A DNA stretch of 38,114 bases, taken from assembly GCA_016763285.1 (NCBI GenBank), contig JAESUC010000047.1:1-38114 (forward strand). Direction: 5' to 3'. Of this stretch, positions 1 to 8,056 are shown one piece after another. A program made the translations under genes and the position numbers. Each line of letters begins with the position of its first letter. Position 1 is the first letter of the stretch. Under the pieces are notes generated by a model, which was not told the DNA's origin, made no database searches, and was given only the letters and a program-made list of their open reading frames with translations. The stretch comes from Pseudomonas sp. (lineage in GTDB: Bacteria; Pseudomonadota; Gammaproteobacteria; Pseudomonadales; Pseudomonadaceae).

Positions 1-110
1 ATATCACGCCGCAGGAGTCTGCCAGCGGACTGGCTGCCCGGATAGACTCCCTGACGCTGGAAACCACCGGCACCTTCTGGCATAGCAATGGTGACGAACT
101 TCCCTGGTAA
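1..110 (+). CDS. SDR-family oxidoreductase, C-terminal end (partial)
   Basis: Only the last 35 codons lie in the window, read from base 3 to a TAA at 108-110. The peptide ends in TGTFWHSNGDELPW. A tail of the form xGxFxxxDGxxLPW is typical of the C-factor (CsgA-like) branch of short-chain dehydrogenases, where it follows the Rossmann core. The N-terminal cofactor and catalytic motifs lie outside the window, so substrate and activity cannot be judged. The gene converges on the minus-strand extensin-like gene, with a hairpin repeat between them. The alternative is another SDR subgroup with a similar tail. Confidence 0.6.
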   Translation, partial: ITPQESASGLAARIDSLTLETTGTFWHSNGDELPW

Positions 111-148
111 TGCCACCCGACAATGGATCCCCGCGCTCTTCCCAACCC

Positions 149-180
149 CGTCATTCCCGCGAAGGCGGGAATCCATTCTG
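149..180. repeat. Dispersed hairpin repeat (VIPAKAGIH-type intergenic element)
   Basis: An 8-bp perfect inverted repeat, ATTCCCGC (153-160) and GCGGGAAT (165-172), closes a GAAG loop inside the wider sequence CGTCATTCCCGCGAAGG and onward. This sequence is familiar as a dispersed intergenic repeat in many proteobacterial genomes, where spurious translations carry VIPAKAGIH. Here it sits between two convergent genes, so its hairpin may also end transcription in both directions. Copy number in this genome cannot be judged from one window. Confidence 0.7.
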
Positions 181-182
181 AT

Positions 183-902
183 CTACCGACAGAAGCCGTA
201 GTTGCTGGTATCCAGATGAAAGTGATTGGCATGTGCCTGGTTATATTCCGGGCCCAGTACGGTGCCGAAGTAACCGCAGGCGCTATCCTGGAAGGCGCGC
301 AGGAAGTTTGCCGAATCTGATGTGCCCGGTTCAGCCCAGTCCTCCAGAACTGAAATGCGCCTGCCGTCGGCCAGGCGAAAGCCGGCAATATCAAAGGCCG
401 AGGCCGTGGCATGCTGGCTGCGTCGCCCCTCTGTGCGGTTGTACACATTGCGACAGGCAAAACTGCCGTAGTGGTCGATTTTCTCCACCTCGCTGTCGAG
501 GTGCGTCAAGGCCAGTCGCTGCAGCTCGTTGCGCTCGAACAGGGTCCAGGCGACCGCCCAGGGGCAACTGACGGTAAAGGGGGAGCTGAACGACACGTCG
601 CTGCGTTCGACTCTGACCACGTTTTCCAGCGGGCAGCCTGCGACGGGAGTGTAGTCATCCAGTGGGGTATAGGTGAGTGCCTGGTCCGGGGCCGTGGCCA
701 GTGCAGCGATACACTCGGCAGGTTTATCGCGTAACCGGGAGAGCTTCCAGCGGGTGACGGGTGTCAGTGAGTGTTCCACCGAAAGCGGCTCCCATGGATT
801 CCATGCCGGCGGTACGGCTTCCCAGGGGCGTAACAGATAGACCAGCAGACACAGCAGGGCAAAGGCGAGGAGCTTGGAGAACCGCAGAAGGGTAGTTTTC
901 AA
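183..902 (-). CDS. Extensin-like, LAS/M15-type metallopeptidase-fold protein
   Basis: This 239-residue protein has one N-terminal membrane segment or uncleaved signal (about residues 5-25) and a C-terminal extensin-like domain. The domain shows SQHATASAFD (His164, Asp171) and HANHFHLD (His227, His229, Asp231). The HxxxxxxD plus HxH pattern is that of zinc LAS/M15 peptidases acting on cell-wall peptides, so a periplasmic envelope role is inferred. Six cysteines would suit disulfides after export. I chose a TTG start at 902 because AAGAGG lies six bases upstream and the start falls directly before the hydrophobic segment. A longer reading from 1094 would overlap the upstream gene and add a non-native N-terminus. 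It follows the 206-residue membrane protein by 35 bp and is probably cotranscribed with it. Confidence 0.8.
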   Translation of the reverse strand: MKTTLLRFSKLLAFALLCLLVYLLRPWEAVPPAWNPWEPLSVEHSLTPVTRWKLSRLRDKPAECIAALATAPDQALTYTPLDDYTPVAGCPLENVVRVERSDVSFSSPFTVSCPWAVAWTLFERNELQRLALTHLDSEVEKIDHYGSFACRNVYNRTEGRRSQHATASAFDIAGFRLADGRRISVLEDWAEPGTSDSANFLRAFQDSACGYFGTVLGPEYNQAHANHFHLDTSNYGFCR

Positions 903-937
903 ATAGCGCCTCTTGGTGACCTGTTTCCGGATGTGCC

Positions 938-1558
938 CTAACCGTTGTAGAGGTAGTAGACTCGCTTGCGGGCTGGCGCTACCAGGATCATGCCGATGCG
1001 ACCGAAGGCGTAATAGCTGCCGGGCGCGTTGACCAGTTCGTTGGCCTCGTCGACATATTCCTGCGCCACATCGATACAAAAGCCGTAGGCGCAAATATAG
1101 TCCATGACATCAAGAGTGCCTTTTGCTTCCTGTGGTTCCCAGATCCGTTGTGGCGATACGGGTGTTTCCTTCCAGTCCGTGTAGTACCCCCGCCAGCGAC
1201 GTTCCCGCTGGTTGGCATTGGCCGGCATGGTGTTCAAAAAACCGAGGCCCTGGGCGCTGATTGCGCTTGCGACAGCGTCGGGTAATGGGTAGACGCGAAT
1301 GCCCGCTTCGTTCCCGCCCGGCCCGAATCCCCAGGCTTCTTCCTCGCTATATTCAACGGTCGTCACGGCCAGGGCATCGGGCACCACGCTTAGCTGAAAC
1401 GCCCGCTCGTAGGACTTGAAAGCAAAATAGGACCCGCCAACAGTCACCAGAACAATCGACAAGGTGACGCGGCCGGGCAGCTTTACCAGCAGGTAAAAGA
1501 CAGCGCACAGCAGACCCAGGAGCAGCAGGAGAGAGCCGAAAACAATCACATAAACCAT
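938..1558 (-). CDS. Membrane protein of unknown function (206 aa)
   Basis: I do not recognise the family. The N-terminus holds two hydrophobic segments (about residues 3-25 and 31-47) separated by a short basic link (VKLPGR). About 150 mostly soluble residues follow, rich in Tyr and Trp, with two Cys close together in ICAYGFCID. The soluble part probably faces the periplasm, but this is inferred. The start ATG at 1558 opens directly into the first membrane segment. The gene lies 35 bp upstream of the extensin-like gene on the same strand and is divergent from the GST gene, so the two minus-strand genes probably form one transcription unit tied to the envelope. Confidence 0.65.
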   Translation of the reverse strand: MVYVIVFGSLLLLLGLLCAVFYLLVKLPGRVTLSIVLVTVGGSYFAFKSYERAFQLSVVPDALAVTTVEYSEEEAWGFGPGGNEAGIRVYPLPDAVASAISAQGLGFLNTMPANANQRERRWRGYYTDWKETPVSPQRIWEPQEAKGTLDVMDYICAYGFCIDVAQEYVDEANELVNAPGSYYAFGRIGMILVAPARKRVYYLYNG

Positions 1559-1580
1559 GTATTCATAACGCCTATTCGTC

Positions 1581-1609
1581 TTGCTTCCAGCACAATCTGT
1601 GCTTATAAC
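1581..1609 (+). promoter_or_regulatory. Putative sigma-70 promoter of the GST gene
   Basis: TTGCTT at 1581-1586 and TATAAC at 1604-1609 are separated by 17 bases. The -10 box matches the consensus at five of six positions and the -35 at three. Transcription would start near 1616, about 30 bases before the GST ATG. Evidence is by eye only. Confidence 0.45.
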
Positions 1610-1645
1610 TGCCCGTCACACAATAGCCACTCAAGGGAGCCGAGC

Positions 1646-2779
1646 ATGCCCATCGATAACACACCCTACATCCTTTACGGTGCGCCGCACTCCCTTTATA
1701 CCGGCAAGGCCCGCTGTTATCTGCGCAATCAGGGCATTTCCTATATCGAGCGTGCCACCACCCATCCCGACTTCGCTGCGCGCATTCTGCCGCAGATCGG
1801 TCGGGGCATCATCCCTGTACTGGAGACACCCGACGGCGAGGTCATCCAGGATACCGTCGACATCATCGATTACTTCGAGAAGCGCGGTGTACCTTATCCG
1901 GTGTATCCGGCTGGGCCGCTGCAGCGTGCAGTCGCGGTCATCGTCGAGTATTACGGCGGCCAGTCGATGCTCAAGCATGCCATGCATTATCGCTGGTCGT
2001 ACCGCGAGCAGCAGGAGGATTTTCTGTTTCACGCCTTCGCCACTGGCTCAGGTGCGGCGATGGCGGAGAAGATCATGGGGCGCATGCAGTCCTATCTCCC
2101 GCGCCTGGGGGTGACTGAGCAAAGTGTTCCCCTGATTGAACAGTCCTTCGGTGAGCTGCTCGATATACTCGATGCCCATTTCGAGCAGATGCCCTATCTG
2201 CTGGGTGATCGTCCCAGTATCGGGGATTACGGCATGATCGGCAGTCTGTTCGCGCATCTGGGGCGCGATCCGGTGCCGGCACAGATCATGAAGCTACGGG
2301 CTCCGCGGGTGTTCCGCTGGGTCGAACGCATGACGGCTCCCGGACTTGACGTGGTTGAGTATGGCGAGCGAGCCGCTGCATTCTGGCCCGATGACGCAGT
2401 GCCCCCGAGTCTTGAGCCATTGCTTGAGCACATCGCCGGGGAGATCTTCCCGGAGCTGACCGACAAGCTGGCATTCATGGACGAATGGGTGCAGCGGGAA
2501 CAGCCTGGCGACGGGGAGCCGGTAACGGAAAAACCGCAGCAGCGCCAGCTGGGGATGGTTGAGACCCATTTTCTCGGCGCTCCGATCGAGGTGGGGGTTG
2601 AGCCCTATCTGCTGTTTCTGCTGCAGCGTGCAGCTGATGCGCTGGCTGAGGCCACGCCGGCCGATGTCCAGCGGGTGGACGAATATTTGCAGCGCTTCAA
2701 CCTGGCGGCTGCGGTGCCACGCGGCCTGGGCTACGGGGTAGCGCGGCGCAATAACATCGAGGTCTGGTCGCTCAAGTGA
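1646..2779 (+). CDS. Glutathione S-transferase family protein, long form
   Basis: The 377-residue protein opens with a thioredoxin-fold GST domain. LYGAPHSLYTGKARCYLR (about residues 9-26) is the glutathione-site region. GIIPVLETPDGEVIQDT supplies the cis-Pro loop and the position that normally contacts the gamma-glutamyl group. An all-helical C-terminal domain follows (about 90-290). It is much longer than the usual 200-230 residues, with about 100 extra residues of unknown purpose at the end. The role is presumably cytosolic detoxification or redox chemistry; the substrate is unknown. AAGGGAG lies six bases before the ATG, which fixes the start. The zinc dehydrogenase downstream belongs to a family that includes formaldehyde dehydrogenases, but a joint role is only inferred. 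Confidence 0.8.
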   Translation: MPIDNTPYILYGAPHSLYTGKARCYLRNQGISYIERATTHPDFAARILPQIGRGIIPVLETPDGEVIQDTVDIIDYFEKRGVPYPVYPAGPLQRAVAVIVEYYGGQSMLKHAMHYRWSYREQQEDFLFHAFATGSGAAMAEKIMGRMQSYLPRLGVTEQSVPLIEQSFGELLDILDAHFEQMPYLLGDRPSIGDYGMIGSLFAHLGRDPVPAQIMKLRAPRVFRWVERMTAPGLDVVEYGERAAAFWPDDAVPPSLEPLLEHIAGEIFPELTDKLAFMDEWVQREQPGDGEPVTEKPQQRQLGMVETHFLGAPIEVGVEPYLLFLLQRAADALAEATPADVQRVDEYLQRFNLAAAVPRGLGYGVARRNNIEVWSLK

Positions 2780-2782
2780 ATC

Positions 2783-2867
2783 GGCGGTCGCCTACCTGAC
2801 AGGCAGACCGCATAAAGGAGCAACTTTATGGCGTTGTCGCGTACCAAAGAGGGGTGACGCGACCGCC
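2783..2867 (+). promoter_or_regulatory. Leader-like region: tiny ORF within mutually exclusive hairpins
   Basis: The 182-bp gap before the dehydrogenase holds a nine-codon ORF (2828-2857, MALSRTKEG) with a strong AAAGGAG seven bases upstream of its ATG. GGCGGTCGC (2783-2791) is perfectly complementary to GCGACCGCC (2859-2867), just after that ORF. Its core GCGGTC can instead pair with GACCGC (2806-2811). Alternative pairing around a translated mini-ORF is the layout of an attenuator or leader, but it could be chance in GC-rich DNA or the remnant of a gene start. Confidence 0.3.
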
Positions 2868-2961
2868 ACTGTTACGGAATGACACCGTCCAACCCCTGTC
2901 GGTTGACGGCGCAGCAATGGACATCTCTGGCGGCTGACAATAACCCGAACAGGAGATTTTC

Positions 2962-4134
2962 ATGAGAGCGCTTCGCTGGCATGGCAAGCAGGATATCCGC
3001 TGCGACAATCATGTCCCCGATCCGGTTATCGAGGAGCCGCGCGATGCCATCATCAAGGTATCGTCGTGTGCGATCTGCGGGTCCGATCTTCATCTGTACG
3101 ACGGTTTCATGCCCGGTATGTGCCATGGCGACATCATGGGCCATGAGTTCATGGGTGAGGTCATGGAAGTGGGCTCGGCCAACAAGAAGCTCAAGATCGG
3201 CGATCGCGTCGTGGTGCCTTTCACCATCGTCTGCGGAGAATGTGAGCAGTGCCGGCGGGGCAATTTTTCTGTCTGCGAACGGACCAACCGCAACAAGCAC
3301 ATCGCCTCCAAGGTCTTCGGACATTCCACTGCCGGGCTCTACGGCTACAGCCATCTGACCGGCGGCTACGCTGGCGGTCAGGCGGAATTCGTCCGGGTCC
3401 CCTATGCGGATGTAGGCCCGGTGGTGATTCCCAATGGCCTCACGGACGAGCAGGTGCTGTTTCTCGGCGATATCTTTCCCACCGGCTGGCAGGCGGCTGC
3501 CCAGTGCGAGATCGAGCCTACCGATACGGTGGCCGTATGGGGCGCCGGTCCCGTCGCCCAGTTTGCCGTTCGCAGTGCGATCCTCATGGGCGCCGAGCAG
3601 GTCGTATGCATCGATAACGTGCCGGAGCGCCTGTCCATGGCCCGCGCTGCGGGAGCAATCACCATCAATTTTGACGAGGAAAGCGTGGTGCACCGGCTGA
3701 ACGATCTTACCCGTGGCAAGGGTCCGGACAAGTGCATTGATGCCGTGGGGATGGAGTCCCATGCGGGTCGATCGATCGATGCCATGTATGACCGGGTCAA
3801 GCAGACCATGAAGCTGGAAACCGACCGGCCCCACGTGCTGCGCGAGATGATCTATGTCTGCCGCCCGGCGGGCATCCTGTCCATTCCGGGGGTGTATGGC
3901 GGTCTGCTGGACAAGATCCCCTTCGGCGCGGCCATGAACAAGGGCCTCACATTCCGGATGGGCCAGACGCACGTCAATCGCTGGACCGACGACCTGTTGC
4001 ATCGCATTCAGGAAGGCCAGATCGATCCTTCCTTCGTCATTACCCATTCCGTCAGCCTGGAGGACGGCCCCGACATGTACAAGACGTTCCGTGACAAGCA
4101 GGACGGTTGCGTGAAAGTCGTACTCAAGCCTTGA
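2962..4134 (+). CDS. Zinc-dependent medium-chain alcohol dehydrogenase (formaldehyde-dehydrogenase-like)
   Basis: This is a 390-residue MDR enzyme. Catalytic-zinc ligands are visible at Cys39 (CAICGSD) and His61-Glu62 (GHEFMGEV). The structural-zinc lobe has Cys91, Cys94, Cys97 and Cys105 ([15 protein letters not shown]). A Rossmann NAD site follows with WGAGPVAQ near residue 194. The long insertions and the phrase [17 protein letters not shown] place it in the branch holding glutathione-independent formaldehyde dehydrogenases and related alcohol dehydrogenases. The exact substrate is not predictable. AGGAG precedes the ATG. It is followed after 10 bp by a small membrane protein, so the two are probably translated from one mRNA. 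Confidence 0.85.
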   Translation: MRALRWHGKQDIRCDNHVPDPVIEEPRDAIIKVSSCAICGSDLHLYDGFMPGMCHGDIMGHEFMGEVMEVGSANKKLKIGDRVVVPFTIVCGECEQCRRGNFSVCERTNRNKHIASKVFGHSTAGLYGYSHLTGGYAGGQAEFVRVPYADVGPVVIPNGLTDEQVLFLGDIFPTGWQAAAQCEIEPTDTVAVWGAGPVAQFAVRSAILMGAEQVVCIDNVPERLSMARAAGAITINFDEESVVHRLNDLTRGKGPDKCIDAVGMESHAGRSIDAMYDRVKQTMKLETDRPHVLREMIYVCRPAGILSIPGVYGGLLDKIPFGAAMNKGLTFRMGQTHVNRWTDDLLHRIQEGQIDPSFVITHSVSLEDGPDMYKTFRDKQDGCVKVVLKP

Positions 4135-4144
4135 GGAGAATGCC

Positions 4145-4690
4145 ATGACTGCCAAAGAACGAACCGTGAAGCAGGAGTACCGGCGCAATCACTCAGCGCG
4201 CAAGATGGCTCGGCGTCTTGGCTGGGTGAGTATCGGACTGGGTGTGGCCGAGTTGCTCATGCCCGGTCCGATTGCCCGCACGCTGGGCATCCCTGCCGCC
4301 AGAGGGTTCATCCGCCTGTGTGGTCTGCGGGAGGTTGTCACCGGCGTGGGTCTGCTCAAGAGCGAGCAACCCAAGCCCTGGATGACCGCGCGGGTGGCCG
4401 GTGATGCCCTGGATCTGACACGTCTGAGCGGCGCCATTCTGGTGGGCAACAAGCCGGAACATGCGATGTTGGCAACCGCGGCCATAGCCGGCGTGACTTC
4501 AATGGACATGGCCTGCGCCAAGGGACTGGATGAGGAAAATCATCTGGTACCGGTGTATGACTACAGCGACCGCAGCGGCTTTCCCCGCAAGCCGGAGAAG
4601 ATGCGCGGCCTCGCGCAGGAAAGCAGCAGCATTCGCGACACCTCTACCCAGGTGACAGGCAAGGAGGTCGGCCAGCGGGAAACCCGGTAG
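4145..4690 (+). CDS. Small membrane protein, 'cyclase/dehydrase'-annotated type (181 aa)
   Basis: A GAGGAG ribosome site precedes the ATG, 10 bp after the dehydrogenase stop. A basic N-terminus leads into two or three weak hydrophobic stretches (about residues 24-45, 55-70, 100-125), including GWVSIGLGVAELLMPGPIARTLG. The tail is polar and charged, ending in GKEVGQRETR. Proteins of this type are often found next to zinc alcohol dehydrogenases and labelled cyclase/dehydrase, but I see no SRPBCC domain here, so that label should not be taken as function. A membrane role connected with the dehydrogenase is inferred from position only. Confidence 0.6.
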   Translation: MTAKERTVKQEYRRNHSARKMARRLGWVSIGLGVAELLMPGPIARTLGIPAARGFIRLCGLREVVTGVGLLKSEQPKPWMTARVAGDALDLTRLSGAILVGNKPEHAMLATAAIAGVTSMDMACAKGLDEENHLVPVYDYSDRSGFPRKPEKMRGLAQESSSIRDTSTQVTGKEVGQRETR

Positions 4691-4695
4691 CGCCA

Positions 4696-4732
4696 GGCAG
4701 CACCACGGCGGTCAGACTGCCGCGGTGCTGCC
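4696..4732. terminator. Bidirectional hairpin between convergent genes
   Basis: GGCAGCACCACGGC (4696-4709) pairs with GCCGCGGTGCTGCC (4719-4732), a 14-bp stem with one mismatch and a nine-base loop. It lies between the stops of the plus-strand membrane protein and the minus-strand lipoprotein. There is no clear U tract, so it is a likely but weak intrinsic terminator. Confidence 0.5.
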
Positions 4733-4754
4733 CCGGTGTCCCCAGGTGCGGCGT

Positions 4755-5318
4755 TCAGGAAGAAGATCCACGACAGCGGTACCACCCCCGGTAGCCCACC
4801 TTCAGGCCCTGCTCCAGGGTAAATATTGCATCAGCGGCATATTCACGGCCCGGATCGAGACCGTCGATGTCCGTTTCAGGGGCCAGCGTCACCTTCACCT
4901 GGGCGCCACCGGCTTCCAGAACGATGGGCTCGCCCATGCCGTGATAATCAGGCGCGGCATCCTGCTGCAGCTCGACCAGCTTGCCGTGAACCTTGATCAC
5001 ACCCCGTCCCGTGCCATTCTCCGCATTTTGCACGGCCAGCACCGGCGGGCTCCCGGCTGTATAGGCGAAAAAGCACAGGGGACCGGCGCCCAAGGTTTTC
5101 TCGATCTCGGCAGCGTGCATGGTCCCCAGGTCAACGGTGGGTATCACGGGGGTCTGCAACGCCTGGTCCAGGCTGACGATTTCGGGCATGGGTTCATGCA
5201 TGGGCCGCTGCTCCACGCCTTCGCCTGGGGCCGGATCGCCGCAGGCGCTCAACAGCAGCGAGGTGGCCAGAAGCGAAGCCGCGGGCAGACGCAATGCGGT
5301 GTTCTGAAAGTGGGGCAT
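4755..5318 (-). CDS. Lipoprotein of unknown function (187 aa)
   Basis: The signal sequence ends in a lipobox, LLLSAC, with Cys26 as the predicted lipid-anchor residue. The mature part begins with an acidic, Pro/Met-rich linker (PAPGEGVEQRPMHEPMPE) and then a compact domain with Cys in PLCFFAYTAGSP and a C-terminal KVGYRGWYRCR. I do not recognise a characterised family. Its ATG overlaps the TGA of the DUF305 gene by one base (TGATG), showing translational coupling. It is the last gene of a cytochrome c, DUF305, lipoprotein operon. A periplasmic or outer-membrane role linked to metal or redox chemistry is inferred from neighbours only. Confidence 0.7.
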   Translation of the reverse strand: MPHFQNTALRLPAASLLATSLLLSACGDPAPGEGVEQRPMHEPMPEIVSLDQALQTPVIPTVDLGTMHAAEIEKTLGAGPLCFFAYTAGSPPVLAVQNAENGTGRGVIKVHGKLVELQQDAAPDYHGMGEPIVLEAGGAQVKVTLAPETDIDGLDPGREYAADAIFTLEQGLKVGYRGWYRCRGSSS

Positions 5319-5767
5319 CAGTCTGTCCTCTCCAGGTCGTTGATCAGGTACTTCATTTCCGAAATCTCCCGTCGCTGGGCGGCAATGATCTCGTCCGCCA
5401 GCTTGCGCACACGGGGATCGGAAATCTGCGCCCGCTCGCTGGTCATGATCGCAATGGAGTGGTGGGGAATCATGGCTTCCATGTATTCACTGTCGCCCAC
5501 CGTTGCCTGGCTGCGTATGAGCCACAGGGTGAGCGCGAATACCAGTATGCTGGCGCAGTAGATGCCCAGATTCACGGCTTTTCTGGAATACATGCCGAGC
5601 ATGAAACTGAGCATGATCACGGCCATGACCGAGCCCATCAGCAAGGCCATCCAGGCCCGCGTTTCGCTCCAGAAGATGTGTTCGAGGGCATAGGTATTGA
5701 GATACATCAAGCCATACATGACAACCGTCGAGGTCGCTATCATCGCGGCAAAGCGCCAGTAGGACAT
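5318..5767 (-). CDS. DUF305 membrane protein (149 aa)
   Basis: Three hydrophobic segments (about residues 5-23, 40-60, 66-86) precede a C-terminal DUF305 helix bundle. That bundle contains EAMIPHHSIAIM (His102-His103) and EISEMKYLINDL. In DUF305 proteins the H-H pair and Met residues are the conserved features, and the family is often encoded near copper-handling genes, so metal binding is plausible but not shown. The gene lies 17 bp after the cytochrome c gene, and its stop overlaps the next start. The AAGGAGAAGG just before its ATG at 5767 is a strong ribosome site. Confidence 0.85.
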   Translation of the reverse strand: MSYWRFAAMIATSTVVMYGLMYLNTYALEHIFWSETRAWMALLMGSVMAVIMLSFMLGMYSRKAVNLGIYCASILVFALTLWLIRSQATVGDSEYMEAMIPHHSIAIMTSERAQISDPRVRKLADEIIAAQRREISEMKYLINDLERTD

Positions 5768-5784
5768 AAACCTTCTCCTTGTGG

Positions 5785-6333
5785 TCAGTGCGAATGTTCG
5801 GTTTCGTAGGGCACCGTCGAGGCATAGTCCTGGGCAGTCATGCCGGGCAGTTCCATGACGAAGGCGGTGATATCCCAGATGGCGGCATCATCGTGGGTGG
5901 GGCCAAGTGCCGGCATGCCGCTGAGACGCAAACCGTGCTTGACCAGCCAGAACACCTCACGTGGTTGCCAACGCGGGATCACGTCGGGCAGGTGGGGCGG
6001 TTGCGGCAGCATGCCCATGGCCCAGTCGGCCTTGGCGACGCCGGGCCCGCCATGGCAGTGCTGACACATTGCCTTGTAACGCGCCGCGCCCGCGGTGATC
6101 GCCGCCTGGGAGAATTCGGCCGGTGGCTCGACTTCGAGTGCCTGGGCGGCTACCGAGTTCTCCATGGCCGTATCCAGCCCCCAGCGCACGAGGGGGGGAT
6201 GATCCCAGGTGGCGGCGACGTTGTAGCTGCCGGTATAGACCGTGAACAGGCCAACGGTCAGCGCCAGCAGAACCACAATGGTGATGCCCATCACTGCACC
6301 GAAAACCAGCTGGCGAGTATTGTTGTGCTTCAT
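5785..6333 (-). CDS. Membrane-anchored c-type cytochrome
   Basis: The product has 182 residues. An N-terminal anchor (about 9-33) is followed by a periplasmic class I cytochrome c domain. It has the heme motif CQHCH (Cys90, Cys93, His94) and the distal Met140 in LSGMPALG. The start at 6333 is preferred over a start seven codons upstream because GAGG lies six bases before it and the basic N-terminus then leads straight into the anchor. It would carry electrons at the periplasmic face of the inner membrane; partners are unknown. It heads the operon with the DUF305 and lipoprotein genes. RhlE lies 196 bp upstream on the same strand. Confidence 0.88.
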   Translation of the reverse strand: MKHNNTRQLVFGAVMGITIVVLLALTVGLFTVYTGSYNVAATWDHPPLVRWGLDTAMENSVAAQALEVEPPAEFSQAAITAGAARYKAMCQHCHGGPGVAKADWAMGMLPQPPHLPDVIPRWQPREVFWLVKHGLRLSGMPALGPTHDDAAIWDITAFVMELPGMTAQDYASTVPYETEHSH

Positions 6334-6529
6334 GGGGAACCTCGTCCGTTGCAAACGTGCTATGGCAGTGGACTCCCCCCGGCCTCTATGGTTTCAGCTG
6401 TCTGGCGTTCCATAGCCGTTTTGCCGGCAGCGAGCATCTGTGCGAATGGCGTGGCGCTGGCGAAGCAGGCGCAGATCCGCTGCATGATGGCAGCGGCTCG
6501 GCGTTTTCAGCTGATCGGAACGGTCTGTG

Positions 6530-7792
6530 TCACGACTCCTCGAACCAGTTGCCCAGGTGGATTTTCTTGCTCCGGCCTGTCGTACCGGTTTTGGGCTTCT
6601 TCGGCTTTTTGGGTTTTTTGGTGATGTGCCCGCCAGGAGTGGTAACGGGCACCCGGTGAGTGGGTTCGAATCCCGGCTCCTCCTGGCGCACAAGGGTCTG
6701 GCCCAACAGCGTCTCGATCGCTGCCAGCTGCTCGACCTCGTCGGCGCTGACCAGCGACACGGCCTCGCCGCTGCTGCCGGCCCGTCCGGTTCGACCGATG
6801 CGGTGTATGTAGTCCTCTGCGACCACCGGCAGGTCCAGATTGACCACATGGGGCAGGTCGTTGATGTCCAGGCCGCGGGCCGCGACGTCGGTGGCCACCA
6901 GCACCCGGACCTCCCTGGCCTTGAAACGGGCCAGGGCGCGCAGGCGAGCGGGTTGGGGGCGCTCACCATGGATGGCATCGGCGCTGATACCCGCTGCCTG
7001 CAGATCTGCAACCAGCCCGTCCACGGCATTGCGCGTCTTGGCAAACACCAGAACCTGGCCCCAACCGCGTGTCGCCAGCAAATGCGCAAACAGCGCTGTC
7101 TTGCGCTTCTTGTCCACCCCCACCAGATACTGCGTCACAGTTTCCGCCGCTGTGTTGCGCGGGCTGATATCGATGGTCAGTGGATCGCGCAACAGATTGC
7201 TGGCCAGGCTGCGAATCGGCTCCGAGAAGGTTGCTGAAAACAGTAGGGTCTGACGCTTGCGTGGCAGGGCGCTGAAAACCTGATCAAGCTCATCGGCAAA
7301 GCCCAGATCCAGCATGCGGTCTGCCTCGTCGAGCACCAGCATCTGCAGCTGGCCAAAGGTCACCGCATTCTGCCGGTAGAGATCAAGCAGCCTGCCGGGC
7401 GTGGCCACCAGCACATCCGCGCCCTTGCGCAGCGCCATCATCTGCGGGTTGATCGATACCCCGCCATACACCGCATAGCTGCGCAGCGGCAGGCCATCCC
7501 CATAGGTCAGAAAGCTCTGCAGGACCTGCTCGGCCAGCTCCCGGGTCGGCACCAGCACCAGTGCGCGTGCGCTGTTGCTACTGACCCGGGGCCCTTCCTG
7601 CAACAGCGTATTGAGCACCGGCAACGCAAAGCCTGCCGTCTTGCCGGTCCCGGTCTGGGCGGCCGCCAGCATATCCCGGCCCTTGAGAATGGCCGGAATG
7701 GCCTGCTCCTGGATCGGAGTCGGGGTCTGGTAATCGAGGCGTTCCAGGGTGCGAAGGAGCGGCTCGAGCAAGCCGAGGTGAGCAAAGGACAT
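6530..7792 (-). CDS. rhlE: DEAD-box ATP-dependent RNA helicase, RhlE-like
   Basis: The 420-residue protein carries the full helicase motif set: Q motif TPTPIQEQ (about 23-30), Walker A AQTGTGKT (45-52), PTRELAEQ (82-89), DEAD (155-158), SAT (186-188) and HRIGRTGRAG in the second RecA domain. The C-terminal tail is basic, with a KKPKKPKKPK run, as in RhlE-type helicases that bind RNA through disordered tails. Its expected cytosolic role is RNA unwinding in ribosome assembly, decay or cold adaptation. I chose the ATG at 7792 (MSFAHLGL) because this is the conserved family N-terminus; the 37 codons upstream are not helicase-like. It is divergent from the acylase gene across 264 bp in which I see no other gene. 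Confidence 0.92.
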   Translation of the reverse strand: MSFAHLGLLEPLLRTLERLDYQTPTPIQEQAIPAILKGRDMLAAAQTGTGKTAGFALPVLNTLLQEGPRVSSNSARALVLVPTRELAEQVLQSFLTYGDGLPLRSYAVYGGVSINPQMMALRKGADVLVATPGRLLDLYRQNAVTFGQLQMLVLDEADRMLDLGFADELDQVFSALPRKRQTLLFSATFSEPIRSLASNLLRDPLTIDISPRNTAAETVTQYLVGVDKKRKTALFAHLLATRGWGQVLVFAKTRNAVDGLVADLQAAGISADAIHGERPQPARLRALARFKAREVRVLVATDVAARGLDINDLPHVVNLDLPVVAEDYIHRIGRTGRAGSSGEAVSLVSADEVEQLAAIETLLGQTLVRQEEPGFEPTHRVPVTTPGGHITKKPKKPKKPKTGTTGRSKKIHLGNWFEES

Positions 7793-8056
7793 GGTGCGAA
7801 CTGCCGGCAGGGAAGAGGGAGCGCAGTGTACCCGGGCTTTGCGGCGAAAAGCGACCCGTGGCTGCCTCGCCACCTGTTGCCGATGGGGTTGGGCGCAGAG
7901 CAATCGGGTGGTGCGAGGAACCTGTCAAAGGCTGCCGCATATTGGTTCGGGTCCAGGCAACTGCCCCCGCGCCTGCTAGGTTTAGCTGTGCGTTCCGGTC
8001 CGAGCAGGGCCGAAGAGCGTGAACATAAAAACAACATCTGACCCAAGGAACCAATC

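Noticed and set aside
123-320. 65-codon open frame starting in the hairpin repeat
   Set aside because: It owes its VIPAKAGIH segment to the repeat and then runs antisense through the extensin-like gene.
2872-4188. 438-codon open frame antisense to the zinc dehydrogenase
   Set aside because: It mirrors the codons of a well-supported gene in GC-rich DNA. The peptide is His/Asp/Arg-rich without a domain and without a ribosome site.
6655-6685. GTGGGTTCGAATCCC, resembling a tRNA T arm
   Set aside because: It lies inside the rhlE coding sequence (minus strand, ...GFEPTHRV...). The T stem would have only three good pairs, and no acceptor or anticodon stem fits around it.
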